A program made the translations under genes and the position numbers. This document shows positions 37,863 to 52,951 of a stretch of 64,000 bases of DNA, one piece after another. The notes beneath the pieces are model-generated. The model saw nothing but the letters and a program-made list of their open reading frames with translations, made no database searches and was not told the origin of the DNA. This DNA comes from Sapria himalayana. Lineage: Eukaryota > Streptophyta > Magnoliopsida > Malpighiales > Rafflesiaceae. The DNA is taken from positions 1,506,001-1,570,000 of the forward strand of contig JAREIK010000343.1 in the NCBI GenBank assembly GCA_029783825.1, written 5' to 3'. Each line of letters starts with the position of its first letter. Positions within the stretch are counted from its first letter, which is position 1.

Positions 37863-40800
37863 TATTTTTTTTATTTTTTTATTTTTTTTATTTGTTATTA
37901 TTTTTTTATTTTTTTTTATTTTTTATATTTATTATTATTATTTTTATATATTTTATATATTTTTTTATTTTTTTATTTTTTTATTTTTTTATTTTTTTTA
38001 ATTATCATTGGTCACTCTAAATATTTCTTATACATCAATTAGAATCTCATTTTGTCTAGCTATTTTTTTGTTCAAAATTTGCTTGTGAGTTTGTTATTAT
38101 ATATATCGTCAGCATATAACTTGCTCATTCTTGTATTATTCTAGATAATTATATATGAATACTATTTTTCACATTTGCTCAATTTTTTTCAAAATTTCTA
38201 TATGCTAAACACCTACATATGTTCGAATTTACTAAACATGCTAACAATTCCTGAATTTAAGTAAACTAAAGCTGGCCTTAATTTGAAAATTTCACTTCAG
38301 AAATTCTTTAGCACCATGGATTGCTGGTTAAATGGGATCCATGTGGATAGTTATCTTCGTTCACATGGCGTGTTTTTATTTATGTTTTGACAATCTTATC
38401 TTGATGGGGTACATGTTTGTTTCTGCAGGATTGAAAATTCAATTGGGCGCAGTCATGTTCGAAATGTCAGCTTTGACAATAAGAGAGAGCATTTAATTGT
38501 AAGAGGTGGAGCACTTTTGTTTATTTCATCACTATCGATGGATGTCTGCATGTTTGTTTTGGAGTGGGCTTTCTGCCCACGCAAGGAGTTGATTGCATCT
38601 GTTACTAATAAGAACCACATGCACCAACAGCATGATAGCCTGATCGGCAAAAGTGGTTCTGAGTGCTTGCCATGGGGGCATGAGTTTGATCCCTAGGGAT
38701 GTCGACTATATTTTATCTGAGTGCTTGCCATGTCGCATATCATGCAATTGGGCTGAGAGCCTTACCTGCTCTGACCCTGGGGCCCTAAGATCACCCCCAT
38801 ATATAGGTCAAGGGATGGTAAAAAAAAAATTACCAATAATTGTTGTTTTGAAGTGGAGCACTTTTTGTTTATTTCGCTACTATCAATGAAACTTTGCATT
38901 TTTTTTTTTTTTGAAGTGGGCTTTTCTACTTCTACCCATGTAAGAATTTGATTGCATCTCTTACGAATAAGAACTACATGCATCGACAACATGATAGCCT
39001 GAGTGGCAAAAGAGGGTAATTTCTCCAATCCTGAGGACGTGGTTGCTCTAATGTTGCTAGGTCACATATCATATGGTTGGGATGGGGGTCATAATTGTAA
39101 ATAATAGTAAAAAAAAAAAGAACTATTTGCCTTGTTAAGCCATTGCTACCCTACAATATGTTATTCGTAAGGTCATAATTGTAAATAACCAACTTTCTAG
39201 GTCAAGCAAGCATATATATCGTCCACATTGATGTCACATCTTCAAACTTGTTGAGTGTAGCACCATCTATATAGTACTGGAAGCTTATGATTTTGAGCTT
39301 AGTTGTTGAACGTTGTTTAGTGAACACATATAATACCGAAGAATCTAAATGAATTAATGAGAAACTCTCTCAATGGAAATAAAATAAATAGAAATGAATA
39401 TGTAAAGTGGCAACTTGGATTGGAGTAGTCCACACCCTGAGTACTTCTATTCATAAAGTATAAAAGGAGAAAAATAACAATAAAAAGGAAACATAAATAA
39501 AACATGACACAAATAAAGTATGAAGCTAGGTGGGCCTCAGGAGCACACTGGCATCCTCAGTAGAACCTATGGGTGGCACTGGTTAAGACTATAAATTGTT
39601 GTGATTGTAAGTCATAACAAGAGTTCAAAATTGTACAATCATGTCAGGGCTTTGGGAAAATGATGAGAGGGAGGAGAAAAGAGGGAAAAGAAATAGAGTA
39701 AGAAAAAAAGAAAATAATATTATGTTTTTTATAAACTTTAAAATAGAAATCACCTAAGAAGCATAGACACGGACACGATGATACGACACGGCTAGATACG
39801 GGGACAGGGCAAATTTTAAAAACTAGGATACGAATACGACATGTTAAAAAAATAATAATAAAAATATAAATAAAAATTATTTTCATTATAAATATTAAGT
39901 ATTTTATAAAATAAAATAAAATAATTTAATTAAATTAAAATATTTTATTTTATAAAATAAATATATATATTTTTTATTTTATAAAATAAAAATATTTTAT
40001 TTTATTTTATAAGATAATATTTATAATTATTTTATCTTATAAAATAATATTTTTAAATTATCTTATATTATATAAAAATATATTTTTTTATTTTATAAAA
40101 TAAAAATATTTTATTTTATTTTATAAAAATATTTTATTTTATTTTAGCGCCCGCCCCCTGTCTCCTCCCCTCAATTCGCGCATTATAAATATTAGGTATT
40201 TTATAAAATAAAATAAAATAATTTAATTAAATTAAAATATTTTATTTTATAAAATAAATATATATTTTTTTATTTTATAAAATAAAAATATTTTATTTTA
40301 TTTTATAAGATAATATTTATAATTATTTTATTTTATAAAATAATATTTTTAAATTATCTTATATTATATAAAAATATATTTTTTTATTTTATAAAATAAA
40401 AATATTTTATTTTATTTTATAAAAATATTTTATTTTATTTTAGCGCCCGCCCCCTGTCTCCTCCCCTCAATTCGCGCATTATAAATATTAGGTATTTTAT
40501 AAAATAAAATAATTTAATTAAATTAAAATATTTTATTTTATAAAATAAATATATATATTTTTTATTTTATAAAATAAAAATATTTTATTTTATTTTATAA
40601 GATAATATTTATAATTATTTTATTTTATAAAATAATATTTTTAAATTATCTTATATTATATAAAAATATATTTTTTTATTTTATTTTATAAAATATTATA
40701 TTTTATTTTATAAAAATATTTTATTTTATTTTAGCGCCCGCCCCCTGCCTCCTCCCCTCAATTCGCGCCCGTCCCCTGCCTCCCCCCCTCAAATCGCTCA

Positions 40801-41488
40801 TGCCCTCTGCCTACCCCCTCAAATCGCTCTCGCCGCTTGCGTCGAGTGGCCAACGTCGCCGCAACGGCGACGTTGGCCACTGGACGTTCGATACGCCACC
40901 GTCCAATACGCAACATGGTGTATCGGATACGGATTGATCAATGATACGCCACGTTGCGTATCGGACACGTATCCGTGTCGTGTCCATACCGTATCCGCGT
41001 GTCCGTGTGTCGGACACGCGGACACGACTATTGGAAGTCGTGTCCGTGCTTCCTTGGAAATCACAATACTATATATACTCAAGTTTGGGCACCCCGAATG
41101 TCCAATGTTTGCTTACGGACTAAAATAGAAAATGAATAAAATAAACTAACAAACAATATTAAACATCAATAAAATTTATTTAGTCTTATTTTTTGAATAA
41201 TATAATACTAATATTAGATCTCTTAAGAATACTAACATATTGAATTTTATAAAAAAATAATGTTAAATGTTTTGATAAGAATATAAATTTGATGACTAAT
41301 AATGCCTTAGTACAATTATAAATATATTCGTGAAAGGGTAAATAGTCTCGGGGTTGAGACTCGTCAGATTTAGTTCCTCTATCTTTATGGATAAAGGATG
41401 AGGGGGTAAAGAGAAATGAAATGAAAGAAAGTAAAAAAATAAAAGAAAATAATATTATATTTTTCATTAACTTGAAAATTCAAAAATC

Positions 41489-41532
<44 letters not shown>

Positions 41533-41605
41533 CTCAGGCTTGGGCAATTTGCATGTCTGGTGCTCGTTAAAATTATCTCTTTATATAATATATATATATA
41601 TATTA

Positions 41606-41643
<38 letters not shown>

Positions 41644-42250
41644 CGCTCGTTAAAATCTATATATATATATATATATATAATATTATATATTCTTAAGAAA
41701 ATAATATGCTCGTTTACGAACTAAAATGAAAAAGAATAAATTAAACCAACAAAAAATATTAAAAACATCAATAAAAATTATTTAGTGTTATCTTTTGAAT
41801 AATATAATATTAATAGCGGATGTCTTAACAATGCTAACATATTGTATTGTATCTCATAAAAACTCTGATGTTAAATATTTTTTGACGAGAATATTCACAT
41901 GATGACTGATTGTTAAAATTATCGAGATATTATTTTCTTCATGACCCCATACTAAAGCGATACTCTTCTACACCGAATGTGATTTTTATTTTTTATATAA
42001 TATATGTTAAAATTTTTTATTAATGTATATATAGTAATTATGCTGAACGTAACATCAATTAATTATTTAGAATTTAGCATAGCATCATAACGATTAAATA
42101 AAATATAACACAGCCATAACAAACACTTGTTTTAACATGGTTCATTAGCCATTCAATATGACTAGTTATGTCCACCAGAAAAGCACACCGCACTTACAAA
42201 TTTAGTATAGAATCGAGATGAAGATTTGATCGCTTATTTTTTAATTACGG

Positions 42251-42294
<44 letters not shown>

Positions 42295-45200
42295 TATATA
42301 TATATATATTAGGGTTCTACATAAAATATAAACGAGTCAGATTTCTAGCGTGGACCAGGTCGTGCTTTAAAAATTTCTCCGGTCGACTGAACGGGTAGTG
42401 GGATCTGAATTATTGTTTCAAAGAGACGTATCTAATCTCTCAACATATTAGTATCTGCACATATAAATAAAACAAAGAAATAAAATAAAATAGATAAAAA
42501 AAAGAAATTATATCATACAATATAAAAATAAAGTGTCATAAAATATTTGGTCGGCACTAAAATGCCTATTTTACAGAGCATGTTTTTTAATGTTAAAGAC
42601 ATTTTTACCTTTTTTATGCACGAGAAAGTGGTGCGCAAACATGTAGAAAAGCACTATCAACCAAAATCACAGTATCACGAGTGATTTATTTTATCATCTC
42701 TCTCTCTCTCTCTCTCTAGCTCGTGCTCTATTATCTCTCTGTCTCTCTCCCTCATACATGGGGTCTTGGGCCCCCGGGGTAAGAACGTGTAAGTCTCTCA
42801 TCTCAGTAATATGGACAGGTTGTTTGGCAAAGATGCCCTGGGGCACGTACCCCACATTCCTAGGGATGGAACTCGTGTCCTCCAGGGTTGGGCGGTCTTT
42901 TCTCCGTTGCCAATCTGCGTTTTTTGTTCTCCTTTTTAGTAAAGAACGCAACAGTTTTTTTTTTTTTTTTTTTTTTTTTGAATATAGTTGTTTCGTGTTT
43001 GGCGCTGATACGTTATGCTAGACAGTTGCTAATTCTTTCTGATGAATTCATTTGCAGGTTACTGCAGAAAATGAACTTGGGATATATTTGTGGGACGTGA
43101 GAATGCCAAAGCTTCCCATCAAACGGTTTCCTGGACATCGGCATTGGTATGGCATTTTTTTTCATCGGGGCCCTCGTCTCCTTCGCCCATGCCCGTGTTT
43201 TTAACCTGGTTCTCCCATTGATTTCTGATTCGGGCAGGACGTGGGCAGTTGCATGCAATCCAAAGTATGATGGACTAATCTTGGTATCGTTCTATCCTTC
43301 CCACATTATAAGCACGGACACGGGGATACGACACGACAGGATACAGAGACACGGCAAATTCTAAAAAATTAGGATATGGATAGGGCTATGATACGGCATG
43401 ATAAAAAAAATAAAAATAAAAATTATTTTCTTTATAAATAATAGATATTTTATAAATTAAATTAAATTAAAAAATTATATTTTATAAAATAAATATATAT
43501 ATATTTTTTTATAAAATAAAAATATTATATATTTTTTTATTTTATAAGATAATATATATAATTATTTTATTTTATAATTTTAAAATTATCTTATATTATA
43601 TAAAAATATATTTTTTTATTTTATTTTATAAAAATATTTTATTTTATTTTATTTTAGCGCCTTCCCCCCCCCCCCCCCCTCAAATCCTGTCTGCCCTCTG
43701 CCTCCCCTCTCAAATTGTGCCTGCCCTTTGCCTCCCCCCTCAAATCGTGCCTGCCGCCTGCGTCGAGTGGCCAACGTTGGCCACTGGAAGTCCGATATGT
43801 CCCGTCCGATACACCACGTGGCATATCGGATATGGATTGATCAATGATACGTCACGTGGCGTATCGGACACGTGTCCGTACCGTGTCCAGGTGTCGGACA
43901 CGTGGACATGGCTGTAGGGAGCCGTGTCCGTGCTTCCTTGCTTCCCACTATGTGTCGTTTTTCATGCAACATGTAGGATTTGCCTAAATCTCATCACTTT
44001 TAAATTAGACACCATAAGATTGCTCATCGCTGAGAGCTAGGCAACATAAATAATGTAATAAAATGAATGTTATTGTAATATTCAACTAAAATAGCATAAT
44101 TAAGGAGGCAAATGGATCTTCATGTGTGGGTATGATCGTGGCTCATCATGACTCCCCAATTGGGCTCGATGCACGGCTTGTCAGGGTCCTTTCTGTGGCT
44201 CAAGCCATGGCTAAGCACTAGCATGCTCATGGACTCGAGTTGTGCTCGAGAACTGGTAGTCCGTAGTAATATTCATGGTCTTGTAATTTTATCAAAGAAC
44301 TTACCAAGATCACATGATCTCGGCACTAGTATTTTAATTTTTATATGAGAAAATAAATTTATATAATGAACAAGATATCAAATTCCTCTATCTCACACTT
44401 TTTAGCTAGTGTACTATCTATGTTAGGTCAGACGTGAAAAAATCATTCTAGATGGTTCTTTCTGATCTTATCATCTATATGAGTTATTTATTTTTTTTTA
44501 ATAACTTAATTTTTAATTTTATCTCTTATAGTCTTATTTTATATCCACCTTATTATCCTTATCTCTGTTATCTTTATTATTAATAAATCATAATTACATT
44601 TTATAGTTTTTCTTTTAATGTGTTGTGATTGATAGGATAGAATATTTATTGGAGGTGAAAATTCTTGTTATTAAGCTTGAAAATTAAAAATTATTTATAG
44701 TGGCATATTAGTTCTAGAAGAGGCAATACATATGAGTCTCAGTTCAATGTGCATATTATAGGAGGATACGTTATATTATAAATAATTATTGGGAATTATT
44801 TCTAGAGATGAGAGCAGAGGTGTCAGGTGGCCCTGACAACTTGGTCTCGACACGAGACATGACCCAATTCAGTCATGCCAGGCTCAGTATTGCATGTGCA
44901 AAATCATGCATGCACTTTAGTTGTGCGGTGACTTATGTGCCTTGTGCGATGCCAGGAATAGCTCGTGCCATGGGCAATTTTTAAAAAAAGCAGCTATTTT
45001 TTTAAAATGATTGCTTTTATTTGTGCCCATTCGGGCTATAATTAAAGAAATAATATTTTTTATTTTTATTTTTTTTTTGAGCTGTCGAATTGAATGTGAT
45101 GGCCCATTTGTAGAAATTCGATGGAAACGTATCTTTGCCCAAAAACATATTTAAAAATAATGAAAAAATAATTGTTTTTTTATAAAAAGATATTGATATA

Positions 45201-48200
45201 TTTTGCACATATAAAATATATCAATATGCTATTTTAAAAATTTGGTCGTGATTGTGACGCGCATATAAAGTGTATGTTGAACATATAAAGTTAAAGTAAT
45301 AATATGATTGTGTTGAAATTACTTTATTTTATTTAATATTTTTTAGATTAATAAATAAATAAATGAACTAAAAAATTAAAAATATCTCTCATTCTCTAAC
45401 TTTTTATTCTGTCTCATATATTAAAAAAAAAAAGATAACCGATAAATATAATACAAATAAATTAGATATTGACAAAGATAATAATGATAAGCCAACAAAA
45501 AGATTTAAGATCGAAACTAAGTTCTCTATTGTGTTCTTCACTCTTTTGCTTAAAAAAATTTAAAAATATGTGAATTTCAGTAGTCTCGATGATGTATTTT
45601 AATATAATTAAAAAATATATATTAAGTATATCAAAAAAGTTTTGGTATAATATATATATTATAATAAAATTATATACTTGTAGGAGTACAAGTGCTACTG
45701 GTTATCTTAAGAGACATGCCGATCAATATATTAGAGAATATGATACATTAGATTCATGATAAACCCAACATAGTGGCGTTCGATGAAGTCAGGTCCAACA
45801 TCAAGTTTATTGATCACCTTTATTTATCGCAATGAGTTTGATAGATAATACTTATGAAAATTAATTACCCAATACTACCAGTATGAGTCATTCAATTAGA
45901 TTTTCAAAAGTTTAGAAAGTAATTCATATTATGAAAATTTACTTATATCCTACTTATTGTAGAATACTTATGTCGATTAGTGCAAATGAAATTTAAATAT
46001 TTTAAATTTTAAAAATAATTTTTAATTAATGAATTTAAGAAATATGATGAGATAATTTTCATGATGTCTGATATATGTACTAGTTGCGGTGACACTTCAT
46101 TTGTATGTCTCACCATTAATTATGTTAATTTTAAGTAAAAACTAAATAAATAAATTTAAGATTTGTTTAGATTCTCAATTTTAATGATGTCTCCTTCACA
46201 TATGATTATTTGACGAGGATTTTTAGAGAATATGATATTTAATATAATTTTTTTTATATTAAATTCAAAAATATTTCAAATAACAGTATCATATTTAATA
46301 GGTTAGTCACAACTATTAGAGCTGAGCTCTTAGCATGACATTCTTCTTGGATATAGTTGTCACGTAATTAATCTAATAATACCAGTGAGAATGAAAATTA
46401 TTTTTTTTCACATTGAAAAACATAATAAATTCACTAAAATATTTTAGTATGCATAGCAAGCAATATGAGTTTTATATTGTATTTGTCTGTGGGCTAAAAA
46501 AAAGAAAAAATTTCAATTGGATGTCAGACATCATTACAATTATACTTACCTAATGTTGAATTTCAAATGTTGATTACTAACATGTAATATTAAACTATAT
46601 AAATAGTTTGAGTGACGAATTAATTATTGAAAATTAAGAGATATATTGTAATTTTATTTTTAAATTTTTTCATGAAATTTTTTTATGATATGATAAATAT
46701 GTTTTCTTCTACTTATACTCTTGTCGCTTATATTATATTTAGGTATATATGCAATATTAGTAGTATGTTTATTAAATATATAGGGTACTCTAATTTTAAT
46801 TCGTAACTTACAGGTGTCAAATGGGTCGTGGCTAGCCAGCATGACCAATTTTCTTAGGCTCATACGTGCCCACGTGTTGTGTCTGGCATGACATGCTATA
46901 GTAACCGTGCCGTGCTTGGCAAGACCCGACATGGTTTGTGCCGAGCACCTGTACATGTGGCTAAGAAACCTAGAATTGGGATAGAGCGATTTGTGCACTC
47001 ACTGCACAGGTCACATCGTCGCCCCTTGTTATGCCCGTGTACCACGCCCACGTGCCAGGCACTTGTATTGTGCTTGGCACGGCACGCAGGCCGATTTCCC
47101 TCGGCATGACACGACACAACACGACACAAGTCATGCTGTGAGTGTGCCTGGCATGGGCCCGGGCACGGTCCTAGACCGTGTCGTGCCGGGCCTAGCTACC
47201 CGGCTCGGTTGACATCTCTATCGTAACTATTAAGATAATAACTAAATATATCACTACTAGTTAGATACATATTGTGAAAATAGGTCCATGGGAAAAGGTA
47301 GACTTGTAGCAAGAGCATTTCTCTCTAGTCGCAAAGATGGTCTGAGCACCGCAGTTAGATACATATTGGGAAAGTATTGTATTGCCCTAAAATACTCATT
47401 TGAGTCATACACATATATTACAAAGACAAATGGGCCTCCCAAAAATGGGCCTTGCCGGCCCGACACGGCCCTTATGACACATCTAGTTATGAATCTCTTC
47501 GGTTTCTATAATTTTTATTGTTGTGGATGTAATTACTAATTACAGACAGGATGATGATTGTTAAAATCTGAAGATTGGAAATCTTTATTTTTTATTAATT
47601 ATATATTTTTTCTACGTATTTAGATATTCAATATTAATTCAATTTTTTTCTACGTATTTAGATACAAATAAAAAGTACCGCAAATATGTCTGCACCAGCT
47701 ACGCGGTCGATGATAAATGGGCTTATAGGCCCATGTCGTTGACCCAACTTCAGAAGCCCGATGGGCAAATGGCAACACTAACGAGCAGGGCTCGTGTGTC
47801 CAAGCCTAATCGCATGCTGACCCAAAAGCCATTGCCCAGGCCCTCAATCCATTGAATTGCCCACGGCGGGCAGCCCACAAACAGCCCCTAGCTTTATCAT
47901 GGCATGCCTTTGTTTTTATATAATTGGTTCTCTTCTGATGGATGAATGCCTTGGCAGAGTGGTGGCACCGACTCAACGGTCAACTTGTGGTTTGCTTCGA
48001 TACCTGCAGGCGATGAGATGACTCAGGAAAGGTAATTGTGCTGTCTGTTCCAGCTCTACCACTTCTGAAACCACTATTTTTCTGCCTGCATTTTTTATAT
48101 TTTTTATATTTTATATATAAAATATAAAAAATATTATATTACTTAAACATAAAGACAATACACCGAAATAATATAAGTAATAAAATACGTTTAATATCAT

Positions 48201-48407
48201 ATTACTTAATTGTTTTTTCTTAAATTAAGAAAAAAATAATGAATAAAAAATAATTATCAATAATATAAGTATTGTTCCAAGGTAACCCTAATAAGTATTA
48301 GTATAAGCACCTATACTCATCGTTGTCGTAAAAATGAATTTCTTATAATTCTTTCAAGCAAATATCATGTTTATATCACCTATAATGCAAATATATGTTA
48401 TGTAGCA

Positions 48408-48472
<65 letters not shown>

Positions 48473-51400
48473 TCTATCTATAGGGTTTGTAACCCCACAC
48501 ACTATAAGATTTGTAATTTAGTGATGTGCCTGGTCTTAGGGTTTTCGCTCGTCAATTAGCTTGCAAGTGTTTAATTTACACAAAGTTCTAAAATAAGTAA
48601 TTCCACTATTTTTTTGCATATCTTTTGGTGCTAAAAAGAAAAGCCTTTAAATATTACGGTCTTTTTTATTTTGGAAAATTTGTGTCGTGGTGACTTGTTT
48701 TCATTTGGACTTTTAAGACATAAATGCCCATAGGAGTGTCAAACTATGTTGCACGGACATGAATACGGACATGAGGATACGACACGGCAGGATACGGGGA
48801 CACGGCAAATTTCAAAAAACTAGGTTACGGATATGGCTAGGACACGGCATGAAAAAAAAATTAAATATAAATATTATCTATTAACAAAAATTTAGATAGA
48901 TAAAAAAAATGCTCAAACTTTATTTTTACAAACATTCAAACACAAACATAATAAATATTAAAATAAAAAATTTGTATTTTCTTATGAATCAAACAAAATA
49001 GCTTCCAGTTCAGGTTCATCAAAAGAAAGATCTGCAATCTCGAGAATTCCAGCATTTTCATTATCCATTGATTCAAAATCATCACCTCCAATGTCTCACA
49101 TTTTAGATTCGCCTTCATTATAGTTTGGAGATCTCCTTGGCAGAAGTCGAAGATTGTTATGGATATAAACTAAATCTTCAGCTCTTTGTGGTGTCAACTA
49201 GTTGCTCTTCATGGAGTGAATAAAATTATAAGTGCTCTAATTTCTTTCATAACATGAGGATGAACAAGGTTGTCCTAAGAATTTTAATGCAATAGATTGA
49301 AGCATCGGTGCAGCAGTTCCATGAACAACCCATCATTTAATAGGACTCATATACCATCTGTCTTTTATGGAATTACTACTAGAAAAATCTTCTAAAAATG
49401 CCGAAAATATAGCATATTCGTCATTTGCTCTTCTCCTTTCATCTTCATTAGAAAAATATCTCTCAAAATATTTTTTTCTTTCTCTTACTATTTCTAAATC
49501 TCTATGCGGTGGAACACGATCACCAGACTCAGCAAGCTATTGTTGATTATAATACCTGCAAGTTATGTTATAACATTAATTATAAAATTTTAAACATCAT
49601 AGAATATTATTTATATTAAAATTATCATAATTTATAATTTAAACTCTTAAGATTACCTTGAATTTAAGGAATGAGCAAGAGAATATAAAGGTGTGTGGTT
49701 TTTATTCCATCTTTCCACCAAGATTTCATTCACAATATAAAAAAACCTATAGGTTAAAATACATAGCAAATCATATAAGTTCAATTATAATTAAAACTTA
49801 AACTTTCAATCAAAATAATAAAAATTAAAAATTAAATTAAAAATATACCTTGAATTATCTGTCGGGCTTTTATGTTCTTTCTTAAAAATAGCTTCCTTCC
49901 CTTTTTCGATCATAGAATCCCACCACTCATAAATATCGTGAAGACAAGGTTTATTAGTGTCAGCTAATTGAAGCATCTCATAAATAGGAGTTGTAAAGCT
50001 GAGGATATAATCTACATTCATCCAAAAGTCTTCATTTAGGATTTTATCATTTTCTTCTTTAGTTTTTAATAAATCATCTTTATATATTTCTCATTCTTCA
50101 CTTATCACTAATTGCTCCAAATATCTTTTTATTGTTTCAAATCATTTAAGCATAACAATAGTCGAAGCAAAACGTGTATCAGCCACTGAAAGTAACTTCA
50201 GCTTGCAATGATTATTAAACATTGATAATTTCATTGCATGATTCATAATGAAATTCTTGATAAAAAAAATATCACTTGATACTTGAGCGATCCAACCACA
50301 CTGTTCCATCATATCATCATATCTTGAGTTTGTTGGTGCAAAAATATTCTTCAAAGCAAGATTAAGAGTGTGAACCACACACGGGGTCCAAAAGATATGC
50401 CGAAATTTTACTTCCACAATGTATCCTGCTGTTTTGCAAGCCGCAGCATTATCAGTTATAACTTGAACTACCTTTTGTAGATCAATCTCTTGTATTGTAT
50501 TAATCAATAAATCAGCTATAAAATATTTGTCCTTAGTTTATCCTTCATAGTTTATTGCTTTCAAAAACATTGGTCCACTTTCAGAGACTGCAATGATATT
50601 AATAAGTGGTCTTCTTTAAGCATCTGACCATTCATCACTATAAATGCTCACTCCTTTCTCATTTCAAGTCTTCTTGATTGGTTCTAATAGATTATCAATA
50701 TTATTCTTCTCCTTCTGCAATAATGTTGTTCTTAATGTATTATAGCTTGGTGAGACATAACCTGGTAGTTGACTTGCACTTTTAAATGCACGTGCATAAT
50801 AAGGATTTCTAGCTAAGTGAAAAGATAACCATCCAGAATAAAACAGCATAGCTATCTCACTGTCAACTAATTCACGTGCACCAATTTTGAATGCATTTTC
50901 AATTGATCTCATAGTTCCCTTTCTCCTTTTTAGATCATTGGATTAGCACTAGAAGAGGAATTCTCAAAAAAAGAATCTGCAATGCTTAATGTGGGTAAAG
51001 AAACTGACTTATGATTAGATTTTTTCATTCTCTGTTCAGATTCCTCCAACATCCTTCGCATCTCAATCAAATTTTGATTCGTTACTTTAGTGCATGATGC
51101 AATCCCAGCCTCTTTAATTTTTAACAAGTGAGCCTTGACTCTATAATATGATCCTCTATATATTTGTCTACAAAAATTGCATTGAAAAGTAACATTTCCT
51201 CCCCCTTTTCCTTTATCTAATTTTGCACTTTCGTAATATATTTTCATAATAAAGCATTATCATCAACATCTTGAATATTTTCTTAATTACTTGAAGGCTC
51301 AGAATTACAACTCATTTTATTGTATAATTCTGCATGAAAAAAAATTATGCATTTTAAGTAATCTATATTAATTCAAAATTAATTTAATCTTATTTTTTTT

Positions 51401-52541
51401 CTCCATCAATACTTTATTAATATTTTCATTATATTTTTATTATTTTCATAAAATATTAATTTATTTAAAATAAATTATATAACAAAAACTATTATACTTA
51501 CATATTATATATTACTAAATATTACATAATACATACTAATAAAAGTATTCATATTTAAATATTTCATATTTTAATATTATATATTTATTATTATTCTTAA
51601 AATTATGTATTTAAAATTAAAATAAATTATTTGTTTATTATATTTTGTATATATATTAAACAAACAATAATAATTAAAATATAAAAAATATATATTTAAG
51701 CCCTCTAACCCCTACCCACTCCCGTTACAGCTTCTAACTCCCTCTAACATATATTTAAAATATAGTATTTTAAAATAATTTAAAATACAGTATTTTAAAA
51801 TAATTTAAAATTCGGTATTTTAAAATAATGTAAAAAAAATTTAAACCCTCTAACACCCTCCCCCGTCCAGAACCTTTCCCCCCCTCCCGAAACCCCCCCC
51901 CCCCCCACCTGATTTTTGATTTTCGAACTCTCCCCCTCCCAATACAGATTCCAAAACCCCCATTCCTTTTATAGAATTAGGTTACCTTAGGTACTGTCGG
52001 CGTCTCGGCGGTGTGCTCTTCCCCTCCCTGTTTGACGCAATGACAATTGACAATTATTTCCCGCAATCGGCTTGTCGGTAACTCACTGTCGGCGGTGTGG
52101 TCCTCAATTTGTTGGAGATGTAAGCATAATTGTTAATATATAGGGTATTTCCGACGCGTTAGAATCGAAAAAATATGTCGGTAGGTAAACGACGTGTCGG
52201 GAGGTCAACGACTGTTTCCGAACAATGCGTCGGATATGTCTCTGATACGCCACGTGGCGTATCTTATACGGATTTGTGTCCGATACGCCACGTGGCATAT
52301 CGGACACGTATCCGACCCGTGTTGCCGTGTCCACGTGTCGGACACGTGGACACGGCAGTAGCTAGGCGTATCCGTGCAACACAGGTGTCAAATCATAAAA
52401 ATTAAAAAAAAACTTAAAAAAAAAATTAAAATATTTAAATAAAATCTTTAATATTTGTCAATAAACATTTATGCATATATAAATTTTCTTTATACATAAA
52501 CATATAATGTTTACGTATAATGAATAATATTTACACAATAT

Positions 52542-52577
<36 letters not shown>

Positions 52578-52746
52578 TGTATGCATATATGTATATATGT
52601 ATATAATTACTCAAACACTAAGATATTATATCTCATAAGAATTATGAAATATAATATATTTTAGCAAGAATAACATTTAGATGATTGATTACTTTGAATT
52701 CCTTGTATTGCATTTATATATTACAACCCATATATTAGTGTTATAT

Positions 52747-52787
<41 letters not shown>

Positions 52788-52878
52788 AATATTATATAAG
52801 AATTAGATCTATGATTTGATACTCATGTATTAGTTATCAGATGTAGTTTTTATGACATTATATAATATTTATATAATG

Positions 52879-52951
<73 letters not shown>

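Larger units (their letters stand above)
48744..52384 (-). mobile_element. hAT family-2 element, copy B, complete ends, dead transposase, 3.6 kb
   Basis: The ends ctatgttgcacggacatg and gtatccgtgcaacacag are flanked by a perfect TSD gtgtcaaa (48736-48743 and 52385-52392). The transposase remnant reads on the minus strand. The right part has AT-rich attttaaaataat units, a C-rich block at about 51850-51910, and the perfect 20-bp palindrome around CACGTG at 52244-52263. It supplies the full structure of which copy A (1-2887) and the short family-2 elements are parts. It lies in DWA2 intron 10. Confidence 0.95.

Noticed and set aside
42694..42951. An 85-codon minus-strand frame and a possible SINE at 42.74-42.91 kb
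   Set aside because: The frame begins in a (CT)n repeat and no A or B box, tail or target duplication could be confirmed.
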